Under the pieces are notes generated by a model, which did no database searches, was not told the origin of the DNA, and worked only from the letters and a program-made list of their open reading frames with translations. Shown piece by piece: positions 36,430 to 44,871 of a stretch of DNA of 64,000 nucleotides. The stretch is from Chryseobacterium joostei. GTDB lineage: Bacteria; Bacteroidota; Bacteroidia; Flavobacteriales; Weeksellaceae. Each line of letters opens with the position of its first letter. The first letter of the stretch is position 1. Location: assembly GCF_003815775.1 (NCBI RefSeq), contig NZ_CP033926.1, positions 2,046,001-2,110,000 of the forward strand, read 5' to 3'. The position numbers were made by a program, and so were the translations under genes.

Positions 36430-37659
36430 TTACTCTGTTCTTAATGCTTCAATTGGTTTAATCCTTGACGCTCTGTATGCCGGAACAAATCCTGCGATTA
36501 ATCCAGAAAAGACCAATGCAATAAATGCCATCAGGATCGTTGCCCATCCTACACTTGGACTTTTGATGAAAAATTCTTCCAGGCTGTCACCAATAAGGCT
36601 TAGGGTTAAAACCCCTACTCCAACTCCTACAAGTCCGGAGACTACTGTAATGACAACACTTTCCTGAACAATTAAAGCAACAATTCCTTTTGGTTTTGCG
36701 CCAATGGCTTTTCGTACTCCTATTTCCTTAGTTCTTTCTTTTACGATATATACCATGATATTACTGATTCCGATGATCCCTGCTAAAAGAGTTCCCATAC
36801 CAATAAATCCAACAATAGCTGTAAGAACCGCCATAAAGGTGAATGTATCATTCATGTTTTTGGCATTATTCCAAATACGGACACCATTTTCATCGTCAGG
36901 AGAAACATTTTTTCTCGATTTCAATTTATCTTTTAGTTCATCTCCATACTTAATTGCTTCCTGTGGGGTAAGCTTGTCACTATAGGAAATGTAGGCTATA
37001 TTTACAGTGTCAGACCCTTTTTTCATTTGCTGCAAGGTCGTTATAGGAACGGTAATATGTCTTTCATCCCAGTCTCCACCGTCATCTGAAAATACTCCAA
37101 TGATTTTAAACATTGTTCCATTGATATCCAGATCTTTTCCTATGGGGCTTCCATTTTTAATTAAATCTCTCTGAACCATTCTACCAATCACGGCAACATT
37201 CTGCTTTCCGTTCAAATCCCTAGGAGTAATATAGCGACCATCTATCATTTTTCTGTTTTCAATCACCTGCTCTCCGGGTTCCGCACCATGTATCTGATAG
37301 ATTCCGCTTTCTTTCCCATATTTTACCATTAAACTTGCATTATATCTGGGACTGGAAGCTCCAACGTTTTTTTTCTCTGCATTGATCAGAAAGTCGTAGT
37401 CGTCATTATTCATGGTAACATTTCGTTCAGACTGCAGCCCTTTATAAGCCAAAGTTGTTTTTCCTGTAGAAATGGTAATCAGGTTTTTGGCATCTCCGGA
37501 GAACCCTTCCGAAAAGGCATTTTGAAGTCCTTTTCCAATTCCAAAAAGCACAATGAAGATAAACAGTCCCAAAGCCACTGTAAATCCCGAAAGCACCGTC
37601 CGAAGTACATTACTACGGATAGAACTGAATATTTCCTGCCAACGATCTAGGTCAAACAT
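36430..37659 (-). CDS. MacB-like ABC transporter permease (first of pair)
   Basis: A 409-residue permease with the same domain order as its downstream paralogue. It has an N-terminal helix after MFDLDRWQEIFSSIRSN, a periplasmic domain, the coupling motif KERTKEIGVRKAIGAKP and three terminal helices, ending RASRIKPIEALRTE. A longer frame starts at 37698, but the ATG at 37657-37659 gives an N-terminus that lines up with the paralogue, so it was chosen. Function is export across the inner membrane together with the ATPase at 37725-38414. Confidence 0.9.
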   Translation of the reverse strand: MFDLDRWQEIFSSIRSNVLRTVLSGFTVALGLFIFIVLFGIGKGLQNAFSEGFSGDAKNLITISTGKTTLAYKGLQSERNVTMNNDDYDFLINAEKKNVGASSPRYNASLMVKYGKESGIYQIHGAEPGEQVIENRKMIDGRYITPRDLNGKQNVAVIGRMVQRDLIKNGSPIGKDLDINGTMFKIIGVFSDDGGDWDERHITVPITTLQQMKKGSDTVNIAYISYSDKLTPQEAIKYGDELKDKLKSRKNVSPDDENGVRIWNNAKNMNDTFTFMAVLTAIVGFIGMGTLLAGIIGISNIMVYIVKERTKEIGVRKAIGAKPKGIVALIVQESVVITVVSGLVGVGVGVLTLSLIGDSLEEFFIKSPSVGWATILMAFIALVFSGLIAGFVPAYRASRIKPIEALRTE

Positions 37660-37724
37660 TTTTTTTGATATTAAAAGATTGAAAAAATTGTTCAGCAAAT
37701 TTGCCTTTCAATTTTCAAATTAAT

Positions 37725-38414
37725 TTAAAGCACAATCTGCTTAATAAACTCATCACTTTCAATGATACCGTCTTTCAGTATTACATTCCTTTTAGTCTGT
37801 GCTGCCACATCAGGTTCATGGGTTACAACAATAATTGTTTTTCCCTCATTATTAATATCCTGAAGAAGCTTCATAATATCATGGGTAGTTTTGGAGTCCA
37901 ATGCACCGGTAGGCTCATCCGCCAATACTACCTTAGGATTGGTAATCAAAGCTCTCGCAATAGCTACCCTTTGCTTCTGTCCTCCTGATAGTTCATTGGG
38001 AAGGTGATTGGCCCATTGTGTAAGGCCTACTTTTTCCAGGTATTCCATAGCCTTCTCATTACGTTCTTTCCTTGGTACATTCTGATAGTATAAAGGAAGT
38101 GCTACGTTTTCCAAAGCCGTTTTATAGCTGATCAGGTTAAAGGACTGAAAAATAAATCCTAAAAACTTACTCCTGTATTCCGCTGCTTTTACCTCAGACA
38201 GATGTTCGATAGGAACCCCATCCAATTCATAGGTTCCTGAATCTTTTTCATCCAGAATACCAATAATATTAAGAAGAGTAGACTTTCCGGAACCGGAACT
38301 TCCCATAATAGAAACAAACTCGCCCTCTGAAATATTCAGATTAATTCCCTTCAGAACATGAAGCTTGCTTTTTCCTGTATCGTATGACTTGTGTAAATCC
38401 TGAATTACTAACAT
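37725..38414 (-). CDS. ABC transporter ATPase (MacB/LolD type)
   Basis: A 229-residue nucleotide-binding protein with Walker A GSSGSGKST, the Q-loop FIFQSFNLI, signature LSGGQKQR, Walker B VVLADEPTGALD and switch His in VVTHEPDVA. The EPTGALDS form is typical of the LolD/MacB group that energises permeases with a periplasmic domain. It is the first gene of the export operon and its upstream region is the divergent 425-base gap in front of nrdB. Confidence 0.93.
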   Translation of the reverse strand: MLVIQDLHKSYDTGKSKLHVLKGINLNISEGEFVSIMGSSGSGKSTLLNIIGILDEKDSGTYELDGVPIEHLSEVKAAEYRSKFLGFIFQSFNLISYKTALENVALPLYYQNVPRKERNEKAMEYLEKVGLTQWANHLPNELSGGQKQRVAIARALITNPKVVLADEPTGALDSKTTHDIMKLLQDINNEGKTIIVVTHEPDVAAQTKRNVILKDGIIESDEFIKQIVL

Positions 38415-38571
38415 TAAGTGATGTATGTTTTATACCCAATAAGTAGATGATATTTTCAAATTGTTACAAGATTGAAAATTTATTCAAATATTTTTTTGTT
38501 TAACTGATTAATCCTTTATTTAAAACAAATTACACAAAAGTGTTTAACCGTAACTCTGGTTTTACATCTAT

Positions 38572-38803
38572 TTATCCCCCAGATACCTGTCTAAGCTATT
38601 ATCCGTGCCTGTTTCATGTAAATGTGGAAAACTTTTACAGCTAAAAGTCAGCCTATTAGTATTTACCCCTTTCAAAATCAGTTCTTTTTTTCGAACTTTG
38701 TACTTAGTTCTTTACAAGAAATATTGAAATGCCCCCGTGAATAACTTTTATTCACAATAAGCAGAAAAACAAAAAGTTAGGTATTTCCTGAACGTTATCC
38801 ACA
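38572..38803 (+). promoter_or_regulatory. Cluster of DnaA-box-like sites upstream of nrdB
   Basis: The 425-base gap between the ABC ATPase and nrdB (38415-38839) holds several sequences near the DnaA box TTWTNCACA. TTATTCACA at 38748-38756 and TTATCCACA at 38795-38803 are perfect. TTTTCCACA is present on the minus strand at 38623-38631. Weaker sites are TTATCCCCC (38572-38580), TTATCCGTG (38599-38607) and TTATTCACG (minus, 38736-38744). The short palindrome ACACAAAAGTGT lies at 38532-38543, and a near -7 element GAACTTTG at 38693-38700. DnaA control of nrd genes is known in E. coli; here it is inferred. Confidence 0.55.
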
Positions 38804-38839
38804 GAGATCTAAATTATTTAAATTATAAAGATATTTAAT

Positions 38840-39814
38840 ATGGGAATTTTTGATAAAAGAGTAAGTTATAAGCCATTTGAATACCCGGAGGTTCTTCAAT
38901 TTGTAGAGGCAATCAACAAATCGTTCTGGGTGCATTCGGAAGTGGACTTTACTGCAGATGTTCAGGATTTTCATTCGCAGTTGGAACCACATGAAAAGCA
39001 TGCTGTGAAAAATGCGCTTTTAGCCATTGCACAGATCGAGGTGTCTGTAAAGACATTCTGGGGAAATTTATACAACCACCTTCCAAAACCGGAGTTCAAT
39101 GGATTAGGATCTACTTTTGCAGAATGCGAGTTCCGTCATTCTGAAGCATATTCCCGTTTATTAGAGGTATTAGGATATAATGATGAATTCCTTAACGTAA
39201 TTGAAATCCCTGCTGTAAAAGGTAGAATTGAGTTTCTTGGAAATGCCTTAAAACATGCCAACTCTGCTACTCCTAAAGAATATGTTTCTGCATTATTGCT
39301 ATTCAGTATTTTAGTAGAAAACGTTTCTCTTTTCTCTCAATTTGCCATCATCCTTTCTTTCACAAGATTTAAAGGATTCATGAAAAATGTTTCCAACATC
39401 ATCGCATGGACTTCTGTAGATGAGCAGATTCACGCGAATGCAGGAATCTATCTGATCAACAAAATTCGTGAAGAGCAGCCGGACCTTTTAACTGAAAGCG
39501 ATATTGAAGATATTTATACGCTTGTAGATGAGTCTATCGAAAAAGAAGGGGATATCCTTAGCTGGATCTTTGAATTAGGGGAAATCGACAATGTATCTAA
39601 AGAAGATCTATTGAACTTCATGAAGTACCGTGTAGACGACAGCTTGAAGAAAATCAACATGAAGACAAGATACAACATCACTCCTGAACAGTACAGACCA
39701 ATGGTATGGTTTGAAGAGGAAGTTTTTGCCAATTCATTAGATGATTTCTTTGCAAAAAGACCAGTAGACTATACAAAACACGATAAGAGTATTACAGCAA
39801 ACGATTTGTTTTAA
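38840..39814 (+). CDS. nrdB: Ribonucleotide reductase class I beta subunit
   Basis: A 324-residue ferritin-fold radical subunit. Metal ligands by family position are Glu67 (QIEVSV), Glu97 and His100, Glu160 (LVENV), Glu195 and His198 (DEQIHA). The radical Tyr104 is present in EFRHSEAY, so this is a tyrosyl-radical type. There is no N-terminal ATP-cone, which some flavobacterial NrdB proteins carry. It starts a plus-strand cluster nrdB, small protein, nrdA. The leader contains DnaA-box-like sites. Confidence 0.95.
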   Translation: MGIFDKRVSYKPFEYPEVLQFVEAINKSFWVHSEVDFTADVQDFHSQLEPHEKHAVKNALLAIAQIEVSVKTFWGNLYNHLPKPEFNGLGSTFAECEFRHSEAYSRLLEVLGYNDEFLNVIEIPAVKGRIEFLGNALKHANSATPKEYVSALLLFSILVENVSLFSQFAIILSFTRFKGFMKNVSNIIAWTSVDEQIHANAGIYLINKIREEQPDLLTESDIEDIYTLVDESIEKEGDILSWIFELGEIDNVSKEDLLNFMKYRVDDSLKKINMKTRYNITPEQYRPMVWFEEEVFANSLDDFFAKRPVDYTKHDKSITANDLF

Positions 39815-39924
39815 TGTAAAAGGCGCGAGCACAGCGAGCGTCAAAGCAGATAGTATTAGGATGACAGCATCCATAATACCATAAAACAGAATCCCAATTG
39901 ACTTAATAAGCACAAATATAAAAG

Positions 39925-40215
39925 ATGATTAATGTAATCGTAAGCTATACCGTAAACCCTGAATTTGTTTCTACAAATAAAGCCAATATTCAAACATTTT
40001 TGGATGATTTCAAGAACTTGGATCAGTCCACATTTGAATACAAGGTTTATCTAAAGGAAGACGGAGTTACTTTTGTACATTATTCAAACTATCGTAATGA
40101 AGAAGTTCAGCATGAAGTTTTGAATGTTCCATCTTTTAAGGAATTTCAGAGATTAAGAGATGAAAGTGGACTGAACGGTTCTCACAAAGTAGAAATTTTA
40201 CAACCAATAATATAA
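39925..40215 (+). CDS. Small ABM-like (dimeric alpha-beta barrel) protein between nrdB and nrdA
   Basis: A 96-residue protein that resembles the antibiotic biosynthesis monooxygenase fold: a beta strand (INVIVSYTV), a helix (TNKANIQTFLDDFKNL), strands FEYKVYLKEDGVTFVHYSNY and a helix (VPSFKEFQRLRDESGL). Members of the fold range from true monooxygenases to proteins of no known activity. It lies 110 bases after nrdB and 55 bases before nrdA on the same strand, so it is probably co-transcribed. A role in nucleotide reduction is not established. Confidence 0.7.
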   Translation: MINVIVSYTVNPEFVSTNKANIQTFLDDFKNLDQSTFEYKVYLKEDGVTFVHYSNYRNEEVQHEVLNVPSFKEFQRLRDESGLNGSHKVEILQPII

Positions 40216-40270
40216 AAAAACAAAATTCCGGAGTGATACCCTCATTCCGGAATTCGAAAATATAACATCT

Positions 40271-41929
40271 ATGGAAGAGCAAAATTCAAATATATGGTGG
40301 CTCAATGAAGAGTCTGAGCAGATGCTGAACAGAGGATATCTGTTGAAAGGTGAAACGGTAGACGGAGCTATCGACAGAATCACTACTGCGGCTGCAAAAA
40401 GATTATACAAACCGGAACTTCAGGCGGCATTCAAAGAAATGATCACTAAAGGCTGGATCAGTTTCTCTTCTCCTGTATGGGCTAATATGGGAACAGAGAG
40501 AGGTCTTCCTATCTCATGTTTCAACGCTCACATTCCGGACAGTATTGAAGGGATTACCCACAAAATGGGTGAGGTCATCATGCAGACTAAGATCGGAGGT
40601 GGTACTTCAGGATATTTTGGAGAATTGAGAAACAGAGGAACAGCGGTAACTGATAACGGAAAGTCTTCAGGAGCAGTTTCATTCATGAAGCTTTTTGATA
40701 CAGCAATGGATGTAGTTTCTCAAGGTGGCGTAAGAAGAGGTGCCTTTGCTGCTTACTTAGATATTGACCACGGAGATATTGAAGAATTTTTATCTATCAA
40801 AGATATTGGTAGCCCGATTCAAAACCTGTTTACAGGAGTTTGTGTACCAGATTACTGGATGCAGGATATGATTGACGGTGATATGGATAAGCGTAAAATC
40901 TGGGCAAGAGTATTGGAAAGCCGTCAGCAAAAAGGTCTTCCATATATTTTCTTCACAGACAACGTGAACAGAAATAAGCCTCAGGTTTATAAAGATTTAG
41001 GAATGACGGTAAACGCAAGTAACCTTTGTTCTGAAATCATGCTTCCGTCTACTATGGAAGAATCTTTCATCTGCTGTCTGTCTTCCATGAACCTTGAACT
41101 GTATGACGAGTGGAAAGATACAGATGCAGTGAAATTAGCAGTATACTTCCTTGATGCTGTTTTATCCGAATTCATTGATAAAACCGAAGGAAACTACTAT
41201 CTACAAGGAGCCAGAACCTTTGCTATGCGTCACAGAGCGCTTGGATTAGGAGTTTTAGGATACCACTCTTATTTACAGAAAAATATGATTCCGTTTGAAA
41301 GCTTTGAAGCTACCCAGTTCAACGCAAGAGCATTCAGACACATCAAAGAACAGGCTGAGCAGGCTTCAAGAGAACTTGCCAACATCTATGGAGAACCAGA
41401 AGTATTGAAAGGATACGGATTAAGAAATACCACTACAATGGCTATTGCTCCTACCACTTCAAGCTCTGCAATTCTAGGACAAACTTCTCCGGGAATTGAG
41501 CCTTTCTCTTCTAACTATTATAAAGCAGGTCTTGCTAAAGGAAACTTTATGCGTAAGAATAAATACCTGGCAAAACTATTGAAAGAAAAAGGATTGGATA
41601 ATGAGGAAACATGGAGAACAATCATGTTGAACCACGGTTCTGTACAACACCTAAACGAGCTTACTCCTGAAGAAAAGGCAGTATTCAAAACGTTTAAGGA
41701 AATTTCTCCTATGGAAGTTATTTCCCAGGCAGCACAGAGACAACAGTACATTGACCAGGCTCAATCTCTGAATCTTCAGATTCCTTCTACAATGCCGGTA
41801 AAAGATGTAAACTACCTATATATTGAAGCTTGGAAAAAAGGAGTAAAGACTCTTTACTACCAAAGAAGTTCTTCCGTTTCTAAAGAAATGATGGTGAACT
41901 TTGTATCATGTTCAAGCTGTGAAGCATAA
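40271..41929 (+). CDS. nrdA: Ribonucleotide reductase class I alpha subunit, short form without ATP-cone
   Basis: A 552-residue catalytic subunit. By alignment in mind with E. coli NrdA, the disulfide pair is Cys83 and Cys268, the active-site trio Asn251, Cys253 and Glu255 (NLCSE), the radical-transfer pair Tyr529-Tyr530, and the C-terminal redox pair CSSC (547-550). E. coli NrdA has 761 residues. The missing part includes the N-terminal ATP-cone that senses dATP. The allosteric specificity site region remains. The beta subunit is encoded upstream, and a terminator follows. Confidence 0.95.
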   Translation: MEEQNSNIWWLNEESEQMLNRGYLLKGETVDGAIDRITTAAAKRLYKPELQAAFKEMITKGWISFSSPVWANMGTERGLPISCFNAHIPDSIEGITHKMGEVIMQTKIGGGTSGYFGELRNRGTAVTDNGKSSGAVSFMKLFDTAMDVVSQGGVRRGAFAAYLDIDHGDIEEFLSIKDIGSPIQNLFTGVCVPDYWMQDMIDGDMDKRKIWARVLESRQQKGLPYIFFTDNVNRNKPQVYKDLGMTVNASNLCSEIMLPSTMEESFICCLSSMNLELYDEWKDTDAVKLAVYFLDAVLSEFIDKTEGNYYLQGARTFAMRHRALGLGVLGYHSYLQKNMIPFESFEATQFNARAFRHIKEQAEQASRELANIYGEPEVLKGYGLRNTTTMAIAPTTSSSAILGQTSPGIEPFSSNYYKAGLAKGNFMRKNKYLAKLLKEKGLDNEETWRTIMLNHGSVQHLNELTPEEKAVFKTFKEISPMEVISQAAQRQQYIDQAQSLNLQIPSTMPVKDVNYLYIEAWKKGVKTLYYQRSSSVSKEMMVNFVSCSSCEA

Positions 41930-41958
41930 GATCAAATAATAAACGCACTATATAGTGG

Positions 41959-41986
41959 AGCACACCTAAAAGGTGTGCTTTTTTTA
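41959..41986 (+). terminator. Terminator after nrdA
   Basis: A nine-base-pair stem AGCACACCT / AGGTGTGCT with an AAA loop is followed by seven T. It lies 30 bases after the nrdA stop. Confidence 0.88.
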
Positions 41987-42472
41987 TTGCAATTAAAATT
42001 TAACAAAAATTTAACATTTAGGTTTTAAAAAACTATTTTCTTTTAATCATCTATTAATACTGAAAATATTAGGCATTCACTCCCTAAATAGTGAATCAAG
42101 TCCCTGTATCATTGATTTTTTATTATTAATATGTAGTGATTTTATTTACATTTGTTGAAGATAAACCAAATAAAAAAGTTTTTAGTAAATAAAAAATTAA
42201 CCATCAGGCTTATTATTAAACAAAAATTTAATACGAAATTAAGATTGTATTTTATTTAAATTAATAAAAAAACCTCTTTGATGATTGAAAAAAATTCTTA
42301 GAACTGGTTATTTAAAAAAAACACAACATAAAAGAGAAAAGTAAATACATTACAAGCACAATACAGTGTGTTCTACCCCCTTTAATTAAAAAAACACAAA
42401 AATAAAACTCAGATAGCAAATTACTCCTAGCAAAAAAATTGCTACAATATAAACACAAAAAATTATTTCGAA
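41987..42472 (+). other. AT-rich leader region before the secreted protein pair
   Basis: No coding frame of interest is visible in these 486 bases. A -7 promoter element TACATTTG lies at 42147-42154, which would give a leader of about 310 bases. A weak hairpin (ATTCACT / AGTGAAT) is at 42073-42094, and CACAATACAGTGTG at 42358-42371 can fold back on itself. The stretch 42160-42470 is unusually rich in A. No riboswitch family was recognised. Confidence 0.4.
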
Positions 42473-43045
42473 ATGAACAAAATTATTACCCTAATGATGG
42501 CAATGGCCAGCATTACTTACTATGCACAAGTAGGAATTAATACTACTTCTCCCGATCAGAGCGCAGCTTTAGATGTTACAAGTACTTCCAAAGGGTTACT
42601 TCTCCCAAGAATAAGTAACCTATCTTCTGTTACCAATCCAGCCACAGGGCTTATTATTTTTGATGCCAACAAAAAATGCATCAGCCAAAATGTAGGAACT
42701 CCTACAACCCCTGACTGGACATGCCTTTCTCCGTATGTATCTAAATTTTTCTACATGCCGAGTGTAGTTTTTGATACCACAACAACTTCAACAGGCCAAA
42801 CGAAAGATCTGTACACCTTGTATAAAAATCAGTTTTCGAATGTCCCAACCAATGCAAGAAGTGCATCTGCTCCGGCTTCGATACCTTTTTTCCCCAATGC
42901 AACAGATTTATACTATTATGTAACGGGTTATGACGCTTCTGTTTTTAAAATAAACAGCGTCAGCAGCACGGGTGTATTGAATTATGATGTTTTATCCAAT
43001 GCAACTTCAGCATCTTTCATCAATATCGTATTTGTTGTAAAATAA
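42473..43045 (+). CDS. Secreted hypothetical protein with GIN-P-ALDV-GLLLPR opening
   Basis: A 190-residue protein with a signal peptide (MNKIITLMMAMASITYYAQ, cleavage likely after Ala or Gln about 18-19). Next comes VGINTTSPDQSAALDV and GLLLPRIS, an opening very common in Bacteroidetes surface proteins and phage-tail-fibre-like proteins. The remaining 130 residues are Thr/Ser-rich and not recognised. No type IX sorting domain is seen at its C-terminus. It is followed after 6 bases by the lectin gene, so the two are probably co-expressed and act at the surface. Confidence 0.78.
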   Translation: MNKIITLMMAMASITYYAQVGINTTSPDQSAALDVTSTSKGLLLPRISNLSSVTNPATGLIIFDANKKCISQNVGTPTTPDWTCLSPYVSKFFYMPSVVFDTTTTSTGQTKDLYTLYKNQFSNVPTNARSASAPASIPFFPNATDLYYYVTGYDASVFKINSVSSTGVLNYDVLSNATSASFINIVFVVK

Positions 43046-43051
43046 GCAGTC

Positions 43052-44620
43052 ATGGAAAAGAATTTTAAAAGGCTGTCTTTGATGAGCCTGCTTTTTGCGC
43101 TGCTTACAAACTTTATGTATGCACAGACAGACAGTACGGAAGTTGCAAGTATCTACGGATTTTATTCTTATTCTAATTCGCTTATGAATGCTTCTTCAGC
43201 TTCTGAACTTACGATACAGGGAAATGCCTCACATACCTCAACCGGAGTACAGCTTACTCCTGCAAGCTCAGGGCAGTTTGGGGGATTATTTATCAATGGC
43301 AGGACATTTACTTCTGTAAACGGACTTCATGTTGAGTTTGAATATGACATGAAAAACGGAACCCCTTTAAGTGGTACTTATGGAGACGGCTTATCTTTTT
43401 TCTTATATGATGGAGCAGTGACAAGCCCTACAATAGGTGCTCCTGGAGCCGGCCTTGGTTACGCCTATAACAGGACACAGAATACCTATGCAAGCCAGAG
43501 AAAGGCAGGTTTATCATCAGCTTATCTGGGTATTGCCCTGGATGAGTTTGGGAATTTTAAATCAAAGCGTTTTCAGGGTGAGTCAAGGGTAAATGGAATT
43601 GCAGGGGTAGCCTGGTCTCAACCGACAAGCCATATAACCTTAAGAGGTGCAAAAGGTGCTGCGATTAATACCACAGGATTAGGAGATGGTTTTACAGGAT
43701 ATCCTGTTCTGATTACACGATCTACTTTAAGTAATACAGGAACTGTAGGCAGGGTATTGCAAACAGACAGAAGCTATCTGGCTACTTCCAACACCCTTAC
43801 TTCAGTGTTTGATCTCAGAAATAATGCCGGAGAATTCAGAAAAGTATATCTTGACCTGATTCCCCATTTTATAAGCAGTACCGTTACAGATGGATTTGAT
43901 ATAAAAGTTGATATCCAGACAATACAAAACGGAACTCCTGTGAATGTCATCAATTATTATCATTATAAGACCTCAGTGCCGTATACGGAAAATGCCAATC
44001 CTCAAACTTCAGATTTTAATAATTCTGATGTGGAAGGAGCTGCAACTCCCCAGACGCTTAATGCAACAACCCCAGCCTTTCTAAAGCTAGGTTTCGCAGC
44101 CTCTACAGGAGCTGCATTCCAGCAACACATTATCCGGAATGTAAAATTAACACTGCCTTATTCAGCAGTAACCAATGATGATGTAGCTTCTACATGTAAG
44201 TTTCAACCGGTTAATATCCCGGTTTTCAATAATGATATAGCATACAAAGGCCCTATCAGCATTACAACTCCGCCCACAGGAAGCAATGCCAATATTGATT
44301 ATTCAACATTCAGTTTTGCAAAGACCAGCGATACAGACCTTACCTTATACCGTAAAAAAGTAACTGCTGCAGGTACATGGACTTACAATAAGTCAACAGG
44401 TATTGTAACCTTCAGCCCGTCAAGCGGATTTACAGGAACGGCAACAATGACCTATACCGTAAAAGGAAGAACAGTGAAAGATTCAAATGGTAAAATTGTT
44501 GAACCTTATGGTGACACCGCTTACCGGTCTGTTCCGGCAACAATTACTGTTAATCTAAAAACCACCGGATGTATCTATGCTACCGTTTCAAACAGAATGG
44601 TAACACAAACGATAAAATAA
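43052..44620 (+). CDS. Secreted L-type (legume-like) lectin domain protein
   Basis: A 522-residue protein with a signal peptide ending near residue 25 (FALLTNFMYAQ). The L-type lectin fold covers about 30-370, with VNGLHVEFEYDM, GDGLSFFLYDG and LGIALDEFGNF, which hold the acidic residues and asparagine that bind calcium and sugar in this family. A second domain (about 375-505) begins DDVASTCKFQPVNIPVFNNDI and continues PSSGFTGTATMTYTVKGRT, like the CshA-type/Ig-like repeats that follow lectins in adhesins. It may bind glycans outside the cell. The tail is not a recognisable type IX sorting signal. Confidence 0.82.
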   Translation: MEKNFKRLSLMSLLFALLTNFMYAQTDSTEVASIYGFYSYSNSLMNASSASELTIQGNASHTSTGVQLTPASSGQFGGLFINGRTFTSVNGLHVEFEYDMKNGTPLSGTYGDGLSFFLYDGAVTSPTIGAPGAGLGYAYNRTQNTYASQRKAGLSSAYLGIALDEFGNFKSKRFQGESRVNGIAGVAWSQPTSHITLRGAKGAAINTTGLGDGFTGYPVLITRSTLSNTGTVGRVLQTDRSYLATSNTLTSVFDLRNNAGEFRKVYLDLIPHFISSTVTDGFDIKVDIQTIQNGTPVNVINYYHYKTSVPYTENANPQTSDFNNSDVEGAATPQTLNATTPAFLKLGFAASTGAAFQQHIIRNVKLTLPYSAVTNDDVASTCKFQPVNIPVFNNDIAYKGPISITTPPTGSNANIDYSTFSFAKTSDTDLTLYRKKVTAAGTWTYNKSTGIVTFSPSSGFTGTATMTYTVKGRTVKDSNGKIVEPYGDTAYRSVPATITVNLKTTGCIYATVSNRMVTQTIK

Positions 44621-44652
44621 GCTATCAAAAAAAGATCTTTTTTGGTGGAATG

Positions 44653-44695
44653 GAAGAAATAATATTACTCACCTATTGAGTAATATTATTTCTTC
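44653..44695 (+). terminator. Long perfect hairpin after the lectin gene
   Basis: An 18-base-pair perfect stem (44653-44670 and 44678-44695) with the 7-base loop ACCTATT. It lies 33 bases after the lectin stop and is followed by TATTATTTT. Its stem is AT-rich but long, so it probably acts as a terminator or protects the mRNA 3' end. Confidence 0.65.
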
Positions 44696-44710
44696 TATTA
44701 TTTTACATAG

Positions 44711-44744
44711 CAAAAAAGGCCCGGAAAGAAAATCCGAACCTTTG
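44711..44744 (-). terminator. Minus-strand terminator-like hairpin with no minus-strand gene upstream
   Basis: On the minus strand AAAGGUUCGGA pairs with UCCGGGCCUUU (two G-U pairs) and is followed by UUUUUU. On the plus strand the same stem has C-A mismatches and no T run. No minus-strand gene lies to its right: the next gene, 44872-45762, is on the plus strand. Confidence 0.5.
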
Positions 44745-44871
44745 AAAAAGAAGTATATTGAGTAGTATAAAAAAACTTAATATACCCAGCAGCCTACTGC
44801 GCGATATTTCATCCTTATCATGAGAATTACAGCAAAAAAATGCTTAATTTTAAAAATTAAAACCGCTTAAT

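Noticed and set aside
37659..37698. Longer N-terminus of the first MacB-like permease
   Set aside because: The extra 13 residues are not matched in the paralogue. The ATG at 37657-37659 gives aligned starts.
38415..38839. Replication origin (oriC)
   Set aside because: DnaA boxes are present, but dnaA, dnaN and other usual neighbours are absent and no AT-rich 13-mer array was found. Regulation of nrdB is more likely.
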